DNA of 64,000 nt from Dryas octopetala. Its lineage: Eukaryota; Streptophyta; Magnoliopsida; Rosales; Rosaceae. The stretch's first letter is position 1. Each line of letters begins with the position of its first letter. The stretch is from NCBI GenBank assembly GCA_963921425.1, contig OY992833.1:15293738-15357737 (forward strand), given 5' to 3'. The position numbers and the translations under genes are program-made. The notes beneath the pieces are model-generated. The model had not been told where the DNA came from. It saw only the letters and a program-made list of their open reading frames with translations, and did not search any database. Positions 12,456 through 23,923 of the stretch are shown here, one piece after another.

Positions 12456-14202
12456 CAATTACTTGTTCAAGTGGGAGGACAATGAACTTTCTTACTCTAA
12501 ACAATTTGTTGTAGTAGGGACACGGATATTGTTACTTCAAAAAGGGTTGCACTTTTTGTATTTTTTTATTTTTTGGATAAGTTGTTGGAAGTCATTAACA
12601 ATGTTCAATTGGCTGTTGCTAGTAAGGAAGGAATTTTTTTTTTCTTTTTCAAAACACTATGGTCATATAATATGGCCACTTGTGTGTATACTCCTCATGA
12701 AAATAGTGCTACTTAGGCCCATTGGCCCAAACACAGCAAAAAAGAGTATTGTACAGTATTTATAGAGGAAAAGTACTTTTGGCCCAAACACAGTAAAGAC
12801 TAGTCTACAATAATATTCACATATATACTAATGTTTGGTTATAGTCAGGCACTCAGGCCAAGAGGTATGGTTTTAGCCTTTGGGTGTGACCATGATTGGT
12901 TGACCAAAGTGACAGATGATCATCATCATGATTATAACTAATTTGAAACCTTTTAGAAAAGGGGCGGTCATTTAAATCATCATGATTATAACTAATTTGA
13001 AACCTTTTAGAAAAGGGGTGGTCATTTAACTCCTCGCTTGAATTGTCTCTCCCCATAATATGAGATCAGTATTTTCTTGCCTGCAATTTTTAATTAGTAT
13101 TAACCAAAATTCTAAAAATCAAAGTTAAGAACAAAATAGAAAATCACGCATTTGAAAGAGAAGAGTAAATCACAAATCTCTATTATCTAATTATTTAAAT
13201 TATTTAAAGAGTCAGTTATTCTAAAAATATTATAAATAATAATAATATCTTATTTATGAGAAATTTTTCAATAGAGCAATCATGCACATGTATATAGTGA
13301 GGTGAAACAAAGTTTCCAGTTTTTAAAAGTGAATAGAACTCATAAAGCCATATCACTAAGTGGTCTTACTATACACGACAACCTCATTCAAAACTTTTTC
13401 CTTATTTAGAGATCGAGTCAATTATTTTAGAAAATCAAACATTTTATTTGAGAGAAAAAAGAGAGTATATTTTAACAAACTTTTCAAAACCACATGGGTT
13501 ACAACGCTCTCTTACCCGAGTATTTTGCACAAACTTTATCTATATTAGCCGATTGATTTAACATAGATGCATAAAAAAAAATAAGCATCTAAAGTTTTAT
13601 CTAAATTAAAAAGGAAAGAATATTTACCATGATAAAGTTTTAATTTCCCCCAGTATCTTGATTGAGGTTTTTTTATTTTTTTGTCGATATGGGTATCTTG
13701 GTTAGGTTTAAAAGGAAAGAATTTTTACCATAACTAATGTGTTATCATATCTTTTATTAATCCTTTTTCATGACATTCATCACATGATATGCACATATTT
13801 TATGAGGTTAGCCATTCACAAGAGTAATACTGTAACTAAGGAACATACTCTTACTATGAAAGAGTGAATTGTTATTCTATATAGCCATATAGAAGTGAGA
13901 AGATTTTATTGTATTGGAATTACAATAGAAAGGTTGACAATTATTTCTATAATATCATGACATGTTGTTAAGCGTTAGTTGTCACTTGTCACTCATAGTT
14001 TGTGAAAGTCCTGAGAATAATATTAATAATATTGCTATTATTATTTTCTAGGATTTTTTTTACAAGGCAAAATCAGAAAATATGATGATAAATGAGAAGA
14101 GGCACTTAAAAAAGAACAAACTTGTCAATTTTTTTGTTTTCTTGACTTATAACTGTTAGCCAGTAATAACCCACAATTACAAAAAAAAAAAAATAGTCAT
14201 TT
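12456..14202. other. Intergenic, no gene recognised
   Basis: AT-rich sequence without recognisable coding content. The one structured item is a 54-bp tandem repeat in two copies at 12924-12977 and 12978-13031, each running from catcatgattata to the aaaaggggYggtcattta segment. It creates a spurious short minus-strand frame with a duplicated peptide. Confidence 0.6.
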
Positions 14203-14220
14203 ATATATATATATATATAT

Positions 14221-14623
14221 ACAGGCTCCTTCTGTTGAGGTATACCTTAACTTATTTATGTTGAGGTTTACCCTGTTGGGGACCACACGAGTCGTTTTGT
14301 GTCGATCCGAACCGTTCAATTTTTACATCTCTATAGATAGATCATCCTTGCAAAAAATTAGCCAAATCGGAAATCATTTGCCTATCTAACTTTGATCAAA
14401 TAAATGGACGAATCAAATATTTTTGATGAAACCGTCTATTTGTTTTATCAAAATTAGATAGGCAAATGATTTCCGATTTGACTAATTTTTTGCAAGAATG
14501 ATCTATTAATGAAGATGATCCTTGCGAACGGTTCGGATCGACACAAAATGACTCGTGTGGGCCCCAACAAGGTCATACTTCAACATAAATAAGTTGAGAT
14601 ATACCTCAACAGAAGGAGCCTGT
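14221..14623. mobile_element. Foldback MITE in an (AT)n tract (403 bp)
   Basis: Almost the whole element is an inverted repeat. The left end ACAGGCTCCTTCTGTTGAGG pairs with the right end CAACAGAAGGAGCCTGT, and the arms run about 190 bp each towards a centre near 14425. It is flanked on both sides by (TA)n repeats, so the insertion site was probably an AT microsatellite and the exact target duplication cannot be read. No coding sequence. The transcript could fold into a long hairpin. Confidence 0.75.
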
Positions 14624-15063
14624 ATATATATATATATATATATATTTTACAGTTACTTGTGAAATGTTAACATACAACTATAAGAAAGTAATATACACAA
14701 GTTTAAAGAAGAAAAATATTCAAAATATGATAGTTATTGTTGAACAATTATAACCACACATACTTGACACTGACAACAGTTACAATGGCTATTCAGCCTA
14801 TTCTAATGCCCAATAGGAGTGTTCATGTTTATAAAGTGGACCAGATTGATTTAATTTAACTTGATGCATGGATTTATTTATCATTGTAAAGTGTGCAGTG
14901 GGTGGTTAAATCATTAATTTTATTTTCTAGAGATGGGAATTAGAAAGACTTCTAATTGAAATTTTGATAAAGATTAAAATTCACTTTTCCTCTGCTAGAT
15001 TGAATAAAATCTAAGAGGTTAGACTCTTAGGAGAAGGCTTGGGATTAAATGAGAAGAAATTTA

Positions 15064-15462
15064 GGGGGTTGTTTGGTATTCTTTCTGAAACTGATTTTTG
15101 TTTTCATTAGTTATAAATATAGATGAAGGACTTGTTTGATACTACTTTTAGAACTGCTAAAAGATATTTTTAATTAGTAAAAATGTTTTTAATAGCATTT
15201 GGCAGAAATAAATAAAAGTGTTTTGAGTTATATATAAAAGTGCTTTTAAGAGATTGTTTGAGAAGCTCCTATTAGGTACTTTCGCATGAAGCACTTCGAT
15301 TTTTTTAAAACGTTTGTATGTGTTTCTGAGCAAAAGTGCTTTCAGCAAAAGCGCTATTAAGCAAAAACACTTCTTAAGAAGCAGTATCAAACGAGCCCAA
15401 AATGCAGAATTTAAAAAAAAAAAAAAACACACACACATTTTGAATGGAATACCAAATAGGCC
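15064..15462. mobile_element. hAT-like MITE with a second one nested inside
   Basis: Outer ends GGGGGTTGTTTGGTATTC and, inverted, GGCCTATTTGGTATTCC define about 399 bp. Inside, at about 15128-15398, a second pair of ends GGACTTGTTTGATACT and, inverted, GGGCTCGTTTGATACT marks another element of the same style. Such GTTTGGTAY ends are common in plant hAT-type MITEs. Target duplications were not clear. The A-rich stretch 15411-15427 and (AC)n tract lie near the outer right end. Confidence 0.5.
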
Positions 15463-16009
15463 ATTAATTAATTAGGAATTAATAATTGGGTTCAATCTAT
15501 TTAATTAAGTGTGTTAATTAAATAAAGGTGGACCTTTGGCTAATACTCTTTCTCACTATAGGACATCCGTTCTTTAATTAAAAAATTGATGCATATATTT
15601 TAGGATTTTTTTTAAAGTCCATTATAGAAAATATGCTTTTTTTAAAGGCTCAATATAAAAAAGCAAGTTCTAATGCAGCCTACTTTAATGAAATCACCTG
15701 GAAAAAGCGGCGAACTTTTTTTTTTTTTTTTTTTTTCACGTTAGGAGAATTGACACAGTCTAACAATGACAATTATAGTCCTTGTTGGACAGTGGCAATT
15801 CTCACTGTGCAACAATACCAAAAACCAAATAATTGCCACTGTCTTTTGTTTTTTTCTCCATAAACAAGTAAAAAAAAAACATAAAACCAACACAAAACAC
15901 AAAATAAGCTTTTGGAGTAAAAAATCTTAATTTTAACAATATCAAATAATTGTCACTGTCTAACAGTAACTATCATCCTAAATAGTTACTATTTGACAAT
16001 AAAAATTAG

Positions 16010-16316
16010 CTCCAGATCAACAATTCAACAAAAATCCAGATCTGGAGACCAACGCCTACTTCCAGATCGGCAGTAGACAAACTATGATCTGGACCCTCAA
16101 GGCTCTAGCAATGGCTTTATAGTGAAGAGAAGAGAGAGAGAAAGAGATAAATTGATGGAACTGGCATAGTACCTCCAAATCAGCAATTCAACACATTCGG
16201 ATCTGGAAGCCAACGTGCTCTTCTAAATCGGTGGTCGACAAACTCCGATCTAGACCTCAAGGATCCAACAATGGCTTATAGCTAGTGAAGAGAATGAATA
16301 GAGAGAGAGATAAGAA
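16010..16316. repeat. Imperfect tandem repeat, two units of about 160 bp
   Basis: Unit 1 (16010-16172) and unit 2 (16173-16316) share, in order, ctccaRatcaRcaattcaaca, gatctggaRRccaacg, a cgacaaactMYgatctRgac segment, an aatggctt(t)ata segment and a gagagagag tail. No open frame spans them. Role unknown. Confidence 0.6.
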
Positions 16317-16744
16317 AAGTAGAAAGAGAAAGGCTGCCACGAAAGACAAAGGAGAAGGAGACGAGCAGCATGGCTATGATCTCGTCGGCCTTACTTGCTG
16401 GATGGTGAAGGTTCAATCGGAGAAGGAAGAGAGAGACGATCGGAGAATGAGAATGGGATGAAGAAAAATAGCACCAAGTTTTTTAAAATGTGGGTTTAAA
16501 GCTAATTAAGTGGACTCTTTTATGATATGGGTAAAGTAGGTATGTTTAATTATCATTAAGAGTCCAAAAGTGGACTTTATAATCATTATATTATATTTTA
16601 AGGCTTTTCTTTTCACCTTTTAAACTTATTCTTGACATGGTTTAATTAATACTTTAATAAATTACTCCCAAGGACAAAAAATTTAAGGTTCATATATAAC
16701 TGGAAATCCACCTAAAGAAAAAAGTAAGTTGAAGCCCAATTTAT

Positions 16745-17060
16745 TTGCGAGCGCGCGCCTAGAACCAGAAACAGGCAATTGAGGGCTTGATATACCAAGC
16801 GCTTGGTACTCTTGCTGAGATCTTGGCGGATGCATATGCATCCTCCATCTGCATCTGCAAATTTTAGGTTACAGATGTAGCTTTTTAGGTTTCGGATGAC
16901 AGAGTTTAGGTAGTAGATGCATGTTTTAGGTTATAGATGCAGGCTTCAAATGCAGGATAGAGGTCACATATGCAGGTTGCATCTGCAGTTATCGAGTGCT
17001 TGGCAAAAACCGTCGAGCACTCGGTAAGAATTGTTGAGCGACTCGATAGGATTTTTATCC
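16745..17060. repeat. Low-complexity repeat with CGAGYGCTYGG-like palindromes
   Basis: The segment holds several copies of a short motif like taggttatagatgcagg (16860-16990), framed by palindromic motifs ACCAAGCGCTTGGT (about 16797) and CGAGTGCTTGG / CGAGCACTCGG (about 16997 and 17019). The motif recurs in other repeats of this window. No coding sequence recognised. Confidence 0.4.
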
Positions 17061-17688
17061 TAAAACTTAAGTTTTGGTCCGGGTGGACTTGGGCTTATCT
17101 TTATTTCTTATTTTGGACTTCTACTTAAAGCATCATTAATACTTTAGAGTATAAATCTTTAATTGAGTCTCATTTATGTGTTTTAGCTCTTATGGTTTTG
17201 GGCTTCATCCTAGTTGCTTCAATTTTTTCAATCAAGTATTTGTAGTTTAGATTTGTTACAATCAAATACAAAATTATAATTTTGTCAAAATTGGTATAAA
17301 TAATTTTCATGTGAAAACCACAAGCCATGCTAGCCTTTGCAAGTTTAAGGGTAATTCATATAGTTGAACTTAGGCCTCGATGAAAGTAAGGATTTCATTG
17401 TCTAAATCTTGAACAAAATTTTAAATTTAGACTTGATTGTAAGAAAATATAAACTACAAAACTTAATTGAAATAATTGAAACAATAAGGAGGAAATTGAA
17501 ACAACCACCAAATTACGGGCAGCAAAATGACATTTTCCCCTTATTCACAATTACATTACGTGGCGCTGGAGAGTTAGTCACCGGACGAACCGGAGAGAAG
17601 CTCAGCCTATACCTCGATTTCATATATTCCCCATTCACAAGGCCTTCAGTTCTCGCTCTCTTTCCTTCGATCGAATAAGTCTTCAGTC

Positions 17689-20089
17689 ATGGCCGAGGTT
17701 AGCTTCCCTCTCCTTCTCTCTCTCTCTCTCTCTCTCTCTGTGTTAGTATTCATGGATTTTGTTAATTTCATCCTTTCACGAATCTATCGTGGTTTGGTTA
17801 TCTCTTTGGTAGTGGGTTCATTGTATCTTCGTTTTAAAAATATAAACTTTATGATTTTCTGGGTTTTTTTGAATCGATTCCTTCGCAGATTGGTCCCGAG
17901 AAGATTTTCCCCTCTCTTTTTTTTTTTTTTATATTCATCTGTTATTTGTGGAATAGAATTTAACAATTATACATCATTTTGAGGGATGGGTGCAAACATA
18001 GCATATATTATCAGATCACTGAATGGGATTTTTCCTTTATTCCAAAAAAAAAATCCTCATTTCCTGATTAAAAATTCAGAATTGTTATATAGAGATAGAC
18101 TGTATAAAAATTTGAAGATCTAAAGTTTGAGGCCTCCATAAATTCATATTGTCCTACATTACTTAATAACACTTTGATGGAGTTGATGTATTTAATGAAA
18201 TTTATTTGTCTTGTAACTCAAATGATGTGCTTGCGTCCAGTTAATTATTGCCAACAATTTTTTACATTTTTTTCTTATATAAATTTTTGTCCTATGGTTT
18301 CCACAGATTGAGCTGAAAACAGCTCCTGCTGATTTTCGTTTCCCGACAACAAATCAAACTAGGCACTGTTTCACGCGTTACATTGAGTTTCATAGGTAAT
18401 AGTCCGAACTTCAGCACTTCGTACATCTACAGAAATTTATTGTTTGAGATAAATATGTAAAACCAATTGCAGGTGCTTGGCCGCAAAGGGTGAAGAGTCT
18501 GGTGAATGCGAGAGATTTTCCAAATATTACCGTTCGCTTTGCCCGGGCGAATGGGTGAGTAATTCTTAGCTTATTTTACTGTGCAAGTAACTGAATATTT
18601 GCTCAGGCCTTTTTTGGCTCTCCATAGCTAATGTATTTTTATGGTAAAAAAATTCTAGTCCTGTTTCATAGTTTTGGGATCAAATGAATTTTGCAACTAG
18701 GGGGAGAATGGTCTTGTTATAAATTGTCCAAACTGAAGATTTATAATTCTAATATGATCAAGTTCAAATTTTGGTGTTGTGTTTGAAATTAATTCGTCCA
18801 ATATTCATTTTGGATTTTTCTCATATATCTGCCCTCTTGTTGTTAATATTGTTGCTTTTCATACCAAGTTAGATTTCATGTGATGTGCATGTGTATTGGG
18901 AACAATGTTTTGAAAGGCAAGGCATAGAGGTGAGGCGTTTTATGTCCCGCAAGGTGAGTGTAAGCCTTGGGCATAAACCTTTCAGACATGAATTATTATA
19001 ATTAAAAAATATATATAAATAATATAAGATAGCTTCAGAAAAAAAAGTAATAGTTTCCATTAAAGCTTAATAATAATAATAATAATAATAATAATATATA
19101 ATATAAGATAAAAAATCTACATACTAGCTGGGAGGTGTGGTGCTACTGAGCTAGTCTTCTTTGGAGTCCTAAAGAAAGAAAATGGGAGTGGAAGGATTTG
19201 GAACTTTCAGATTTTAGAAAATACAAGTGTCTGTCAGGTGGTAGGGGAAGGGTTTGAAACTTTGAGATTTTTTCGTTTTTATGGAAAGGCATAGGATGTC
19301 TCTAGGGTGTGAATGGTGGTGGTGGTGGGAGTGGGAGTGAAAATGGTTGGGGAGCTGGTAAGAGCATTTGGGCAATGGAGCTGATGAGGTTGGAACTTGC
19401 AGATTTAGGGCTGGGGGTGTGTGTTTATCAGGTGTGACTTGAGAGGTGAAGAAGGCGCTGTTTGTATTAAGGAGCACAATTAGTACCCATACACATTTAT
19501 GCCTTTATGTGGGAGGGCGAAAAATAGTCTTTGATCCATTAAGGAATATACAATAACAACCACAGCATCAGTCAGAACCTGATATTTTATTTTGTTCGAA
19601 GAACGTGGAATTCTTTGCCTATATGGTTTCATACTTGTATTAAGGTATTAGTGACCTATTCTCCTTCAAACATTCATATAGACAGTCCAATTTTTAAGTT
19701 TCCTTTTTCTCTGAAGGAGAAACTCTGTTCATTAGTTGGATTTGATTATTAAAGAATCAAATATTTGTGTAAATCAATTGGATTGAAGCACCAACAGTGA
19801 AACCTCAACTTTTTCCAGATTTTGGCTGTAAAAAGTAATCTTGCAGTGATATTCTTTTCTTTAGTATTTCTTTGTTTTGTTTATTCTTTTTTTGCGCTTC
19901 ACTCTTTCACTTTTTTTTTTTTTTATTAGTTTTGGTATTTTTTTGATACTTTGATGGTTTTCCAGAAAGATATTGGTACATTTTATTCCATTGTATTTAA
20001 ATTCTGAACTTTTTATTGGCCTTGAAATAATGTAGGTTGAAAAGTGGAACGAGCAGAGGGAGAATGGAACTTTCCCAGGTCCCCTTTGA
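17689..20089 (+). CDS. COX6B: Cytochrome c oxidase subunit 6b, 77 residues, four exons
   Basis: Small nuclear-encoded subunit of mitochondrial respiratory complex IV, located on the intermembrane-space side, where the family bridges the oxidase dimer. Exons: 17689-17697, 18307-18395, 18473-18554 and 20036-20089. All introns are GT-AG and the joined frame is 234 nt with TGA stop. The protein begins MAEIELKTAPADFRFPT and ends GTFPGPL. It has the paired cysteine motif C-x9-C then C-x10-C (from HCFTRYIEFHRC and CERFSKYYRSLC), which forms the two disulphides of the family, and the PGEW motif. The length fits the short plant isoform, which lacks the long N-terminal extension of other plant copies. 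The first exon has only three codons, so the start rests on the match of the spliced product. The third intron (1481 bp) contains a (TAA)n microsatellite at about 19067-19095. Identity is firm and the gene looks intact. Confidence 0.95.
19067..19095. repeat. (TAA)n microsatellite in COX6B intron 3
   Basis: About nine AAT/TAA units in a row, followed by an AT-rich stretch. It lies within the 1481-bp third intron of COX6B and has no coding role. Confidence 0.85.
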
Positions 20090-20394
20090 TCTAACATCAG
20101 CACCCCTTTGCATGATCCTTCTTTGACATGAAAAGTTACAGATCACTTTTGTTATTTTGTTACAAACCGGTTGCATAGTTTTTTCATGGAATCATTGTGA
20201 ATCAATAAGTAACCTGTTTAGATTTCTATGATTTTATTGAATCCACTGCTTATTTGCATAAACTTGAAATGGAACTGAAATTTGGTTGGTGTTTCAGTTT
20301 ATGGTTTGTTTTCTGTACAAATGGTTCCATGTTTGCTCACATTTCAAGTTATCGTTTTCCTATTTTTATTTTCTCATATAAAGCCGAACAAATC

Positions 20395-20612
20395 AGGGCT
20401 TGACAAAGAATTAAAAATACACTGCCGAATAATAGAAAATGGCCGCCAACCGCTTGACGTCTGGTATGTGTGAAAAAAATAAAAAATAATAGACCAATAT
20501 TGTGTAACATGGAATGATTACAATATTATTGGACTTTAATTAGAATTTTAAAAGTCATAAGGCTTTATTCAATATATTATAAAATTAAATTACCTAAATA
20601 GAAGTCTCCCAA
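20395..20612 (+). repeat. Dispersed repeat family, copy 2
   Basis: Shorter copy of the family at 12093-12455, same strand. It includes ctgccgaataatagaaaatg, a gacgtctggtatgtgtg segment and tgtgtaacatggaatgatta. It starts 300 bp after the COX6B stop codon. It lacks the first half found in the other two copies. Confidence 0.6.
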
Positions 20613-20957
20613 AATTATATCTATGGTGCTTGAAAGTTTCTGACATTTGAGAGAACATAACAGAAGAGAGCAAATAGCCAGTGCAGCATTCAACCAGACC
20701 TAGCCAAATCTTATCTTTGATAATTCAATAATTAAGGGCATGGACTGGTATGCCTCGCACAATTAACTAATTCTTAAGTTAAAGTGTGAATTTCATATAA
20801 ATTATATTAATATAAACTGTAATTTACTAGATTCTGAATTGTTGGTAACCTGGATTTAAAAAAGAAAAAAAAGAAATTACTAGATTAGATGTCAAGAATC
20901 CATTTGTATTTTGTACACACTGGCGGATCCAGTGAAGGGCAAGAGGGATTAATTTAC

Positions 20958-21326
20958 GAGTTAATTACATTTACACCCCTTGAGGTTTATCTACTTTTCA
21001 CATACACTCCATGAGATTTCAATAATTACACATACACCCCCTGAGGTTTTAAAACTGTTATATATAACCTCTTATAGTGAGATGAAAATGATGAGAAATT
21101 ATGCAAAAAAGCATGCTAAGAGATTAAATAGCCTAATAAGATTATTCAAAGTGTAAGGTCCAACCTAAATATAAATATTTTCTATTTTATTTATTTATTT
21201 TTTCTTTTATAGGGAGTTATATGTAACAGTTTTAAAACCTCAAAGAGTGTATGTGTAATTATTGAAACTCTAAGGGATGTATGCAAAAAGACGATAAACC
21301 TCAGAATGTGTAAGCGTAATTAACTC
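20958..21326. mobile_element. Foldback MITE, Mutator-like (369 bp)
   Basis: Inverted-repeat arms of about 115 bp: the left begins GAGTTAATTACATTTACACC and the right ends GGTGTAATTAACTC-like (gtaagcgtaattaactc). The element is flanked by a 9-bp near-perfect direct repeat, TTAATTTAC (20949-20957) and TTAATTCAC (21327-21335). A 9-bp target duplication with long inverted repeats suggests a Mutator-type non-autonomous element. No coding sequence. Confidence 0.75.
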
Positions 21327-22667
21327 TTAATTCACCCATGACATTATTAATATTGGTTCCTAGCTTAAATTTAAAGTATTTGCCTCGTAGACTCGTAGTG
21401 TTTGGTTTTTCGGTTTTTACTAGTTGAGGGTAATGTGTTAAGTAACTAAAATCTTAGTTGGGCAATGGGTAATACAACCAGCTTAGGTGTCACCGTGTCA
21501 CTCACCTAGCCATATTGCAACCTGGCAAAGAAAAGCTTCCATCTCATACATCTGGACACCATGCAAACCACTTATTCAGCATTCTATAGTACTCTTTCTC
21601 CTTTCGACATTTCACCTAGTGCAACTCTTCCTCTCCTCACACCGATAGCATTTGATACAACTCAGGTAAGCTTCTAACTTCGATTTGTGCTCCAATTCTT
21701 TGATGCGAATTTGTATGTCATACCAACACTTTTTTAATCATTTAAGTATGAAGGTTCACCTTTTAACAGTAGAGTTTGAATTTGTAAATTACTGTTTGAC
21801 ATACGAATTCTTACTATAAAAAGCTACATTAATTTCTACTTTAATTTCATAAGGTAGACTATATAAAAAGTTCGATGGATGCCATGAATGGAGGAATTGG
21901 ACCACAAAGCTACACCGAGAACTCCAATATTCAGGTTTTTTCCTTTTCCTTTTTGTTTTCAAGATGTATATAGCAATTTGTCATACTAATGGTGATGATG
22001 AATGAACTACTTGTTATGTTACATTTAGTACACATATAGACCAAATGTCACATTTGGTCCATGTAGGTTGGACCAAATTCTACTTTGGTTGTACATTTTA
22101 CAGACTGTTACAATTTCCGAACTCATTAACAATTTTGTTCATTAGTTTGTTAGTTAGGTTAAAGGTTGATACAATATTGACAAAATGTATGTACATGTCC
22201 TCCTGTTTAATTTCAATTAAAGAGGAGCCTATGAAGCTGCTCAAAAAATGATCAAAGAGGAAATTGCTGAGAAGCTTGACATCAGACAACTATGTGCATC
22301 AGGTTCTTTAAACATATTTTGCATTGCAGACTTAGGCTGCGCTACAAGGCTGAGCACATTTCTTGCAGTTCAGACCATACAAGAAGATGTGCAGCTTAAA
22401 TTCCATTCTCAAGGAGGATTGAATTCTCGAGTTCCCGAATTCCAGGTGTTCTTCAATGATCAAGTCTCCAATGATTTCAACACTCTCTTTGCATCACTCC
22501 CACCCCAAAGGCAATACTTTGCAGCAGGGTTACCGGGTTCTTTTCACGGTACGCTGTTTTCCAAGGCTTACCTTCATTTTGTGAACTCAAGTTGTGCACT
22601 CAACTGGCTTTCGAATGTACCGGGACAGGTCGCTTGTTGCAGTGTCGGCTGTTATAAAAAAATCACT

Positions 22668-22745
22668 ACCGAGTGCTAGGTACAATCACAATCACCGAGC
22701 GCTAGGTACAATCACAATCACCGAGCGCTCGGCGACTAGAATCAG
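22668..22745. repeat. 26-bp tandem repeat, three units, palindromic core
   Basis: Units start at 22668, 22694 and 22720 with ACCGAGTGCTAGG, ACCGAGCGCTAGG and ACCGAGCGCTCGG, separated by tacaatcacaatc. It lies in the gap of the SABATH pseudogene between exon 2 and the TRIM. The core matches the palindrome found in other repeats of the window. Confidence 0.75.
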
Positions 22746-22771
22746 TGAAAAAAAAAAAAACAGATGCGTCT

Positions 22772-23136
22772 TGATAGAATTAGAGCATCCAACCCAAAAC
22801 TAATTGACAATGGATGGAGAGGCCCATGACTTATAAGCATATATACTAAACTCTAGTTTTCCGATGTGGGATATTGCTCCACATTACTCTCAACACGCCC
22901 CCGCACGTGTGGCGAGATTTTTAAGCCTTACACGTGAACAAATTGTATTGGGTGACGTGGGAGCACGTGTGGCCGTTGAGCCTTACACGCGGATAACCAA
23001 GCTCTGATACCATGATAGAATTAAAGCATCCAACCCAAAACCAATTGGCAATGGGTGGAGAGGCCCAAGACTTATAAGCACATATGTTAAACTCTAGTTT
23101 TCCGATGTGGGACATTACTCTACATTACTCTCAACA
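22772..23136 (-). mobile_element. TRIM retroelement, complete, with 5-bp target duplication
   Basis: Two 124-bp terminal repeats (22772-22895 and 23013-23136), each TGATAGAATT...CTCTCAACA, surround a 117-bp internal region with no coding capacity. The complement of the tRNA-Met primer-binding site (gctctgatacca, 23001-23012) abuts the right LTR. A purine-rich tract (cgcccccgc on the plus strand) abuts the left LTR. The element is therefore in minus orientation. The 5-bp duplication CGTCT is exact at 22767-22771 and 23137-23141. This is the layout of terminal-repeat retrotransposons in miniature, which depend on enzymes from other elements. The primer-binding site is the same as that of the Sirevirus in this window, although that does not show which element mobilises it. 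It lies inside the SABATH pseudogene. Confidence 0.93.
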
Positions 23137-23159
23137 CGTCTGTGTTCGCTCTAGAGAAG

Positions 23160-23164
23160 AACTG

Positions 23165-23197
<33 letters not shown>

Positions 23198-23198
23198 T
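23160..23198. repeat. (TA)n(TG)n microsatellite
   Basis: A TA run (about 23164-23180) passes into a TG run (about 23181-23197). It sits between the TRIM and the last SABATH pseudo-exon. Confidence 0.85.
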
Positions 23199-23612
23199 AT
23201 AATCTTTTTATAGATATAGATTATACTTGATTGCAATCTATGATGATCCTTTTTATTTCTCAAGATCATGATCCTCTTGTCAATCTCATTTATTGCAGGG
23301 ATTAGTAAGCAAGGACAAAGAGAAAGTGGACTCTTTCAACTTTCCGGTATATTTTCCATCCCTCCAAGAGTTGAGGGGTATAATAGAGAGCAACAGAGAT
23401 TTTAGCAAATGGAGGCACTAAGCAACCCAAAGAATGATTTCAGCACCATTAACCACAAACAGTATGCTTCCAACTTAAGGGTTGGCTTTGAGGGAATCAT
23501 TGGGAAACACTTTGGAAGTGATATCACAGATGAACTGTTTGAAAACTACTCCATGAAAATTGCTGAGTCTTTTGTTCTTCTAAACCCAGATATCCAAATA
23601 CTAAATGTACTT

Positions 23613-23923
23613 GTGAAATCTAGACATTCATCCAAAATCAATTAACAATAGAAATAGTAGTAGTAGTCCAACACGTTATAAGTTACTATGTAATGTTATA
23701 ACATTTTTTTTTTTTCAATGTGGGATAACACTCCATATTCTTACACGCACCTACATGTGTGGCCCGCGGCCTAACATATGTGGGTGAACCTGCTTTGATA
23801 TCATAAAGAAATCTAAGTATCTATCTCAAAACCAATTAGCAATAAAAAGAGTAGTCTAAAACTCTTATAAATTATTATGCAAGGTATACTTTTCAATATA
23901 AGATAACACTTCATATTGTCACA
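23613..23923 (-). mobile_element. Diverged TRIM relative after the SABATH pseudogene
   Basis: Two LTR-like segments (about 23613-23745 and 23804-23923) share aaatctaRRYatYYatc, a caattaRcaataRaaa segment and gataacactYcatatt. The junction before the second reads gctttgatatcat, a mutated form of the primer-binding-site complement. The first LTR starts within the last codons of the SABATH pseudogene. Much more decayed than the TRIM at 22772-23136 and from a related but distinct subfamily. Boundaries approximate. Confidence 0.6.

Larger units (their letters stand above)
21875..23643 (+). pseudogene. SABATH carboxyl methyltransferase pseudogene, middle exon missing
   Basis: Intact SABATH enzymes use S-adenosylmethionine to methylate carboxyl groups of small molecules such as salicylate or jasmonate. 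Exon 1 (21875-21934) encodes MNGGIGPQSYTENSNIQ and ends at a GT. Exon 2 (22221-about 22629) encodes EIAEKLDI, then FCIADLGC, EFQVFFNDQVSNDFNTLF, a GLPGSFHGTLF segment and SSCALNWLSNVPGQ. The last exon starts after attgcag at about 23300 with GLVSKDK, FPVYFPS and GIIGKHFG. About 100-120 residues between NVPGQ and GLVSKDK are missing, replaced by repeats and a TRIM. Other damage: the exon-2 acceptor reads AA rather than AG; the cofactor loop DLGCSTGPN is DLGCATRLS; and there is a frameshift between NRDFSK and MEALSNP near 23408. The natural C-terminus is overrun by a TRIM-like sequence at 23613. The original substrate cannot be inferred. Confidence 0.88.

Noticed and set aside
21561..21664. Open stretch beginning MQTTYSAFYSTLS before a GT donor, upstream of the SABATH relic
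   Set aside because: Does not resemble a SABATH N-terminus; the family-like start is at 21875. It could be a former leader exon but nothing supports it.
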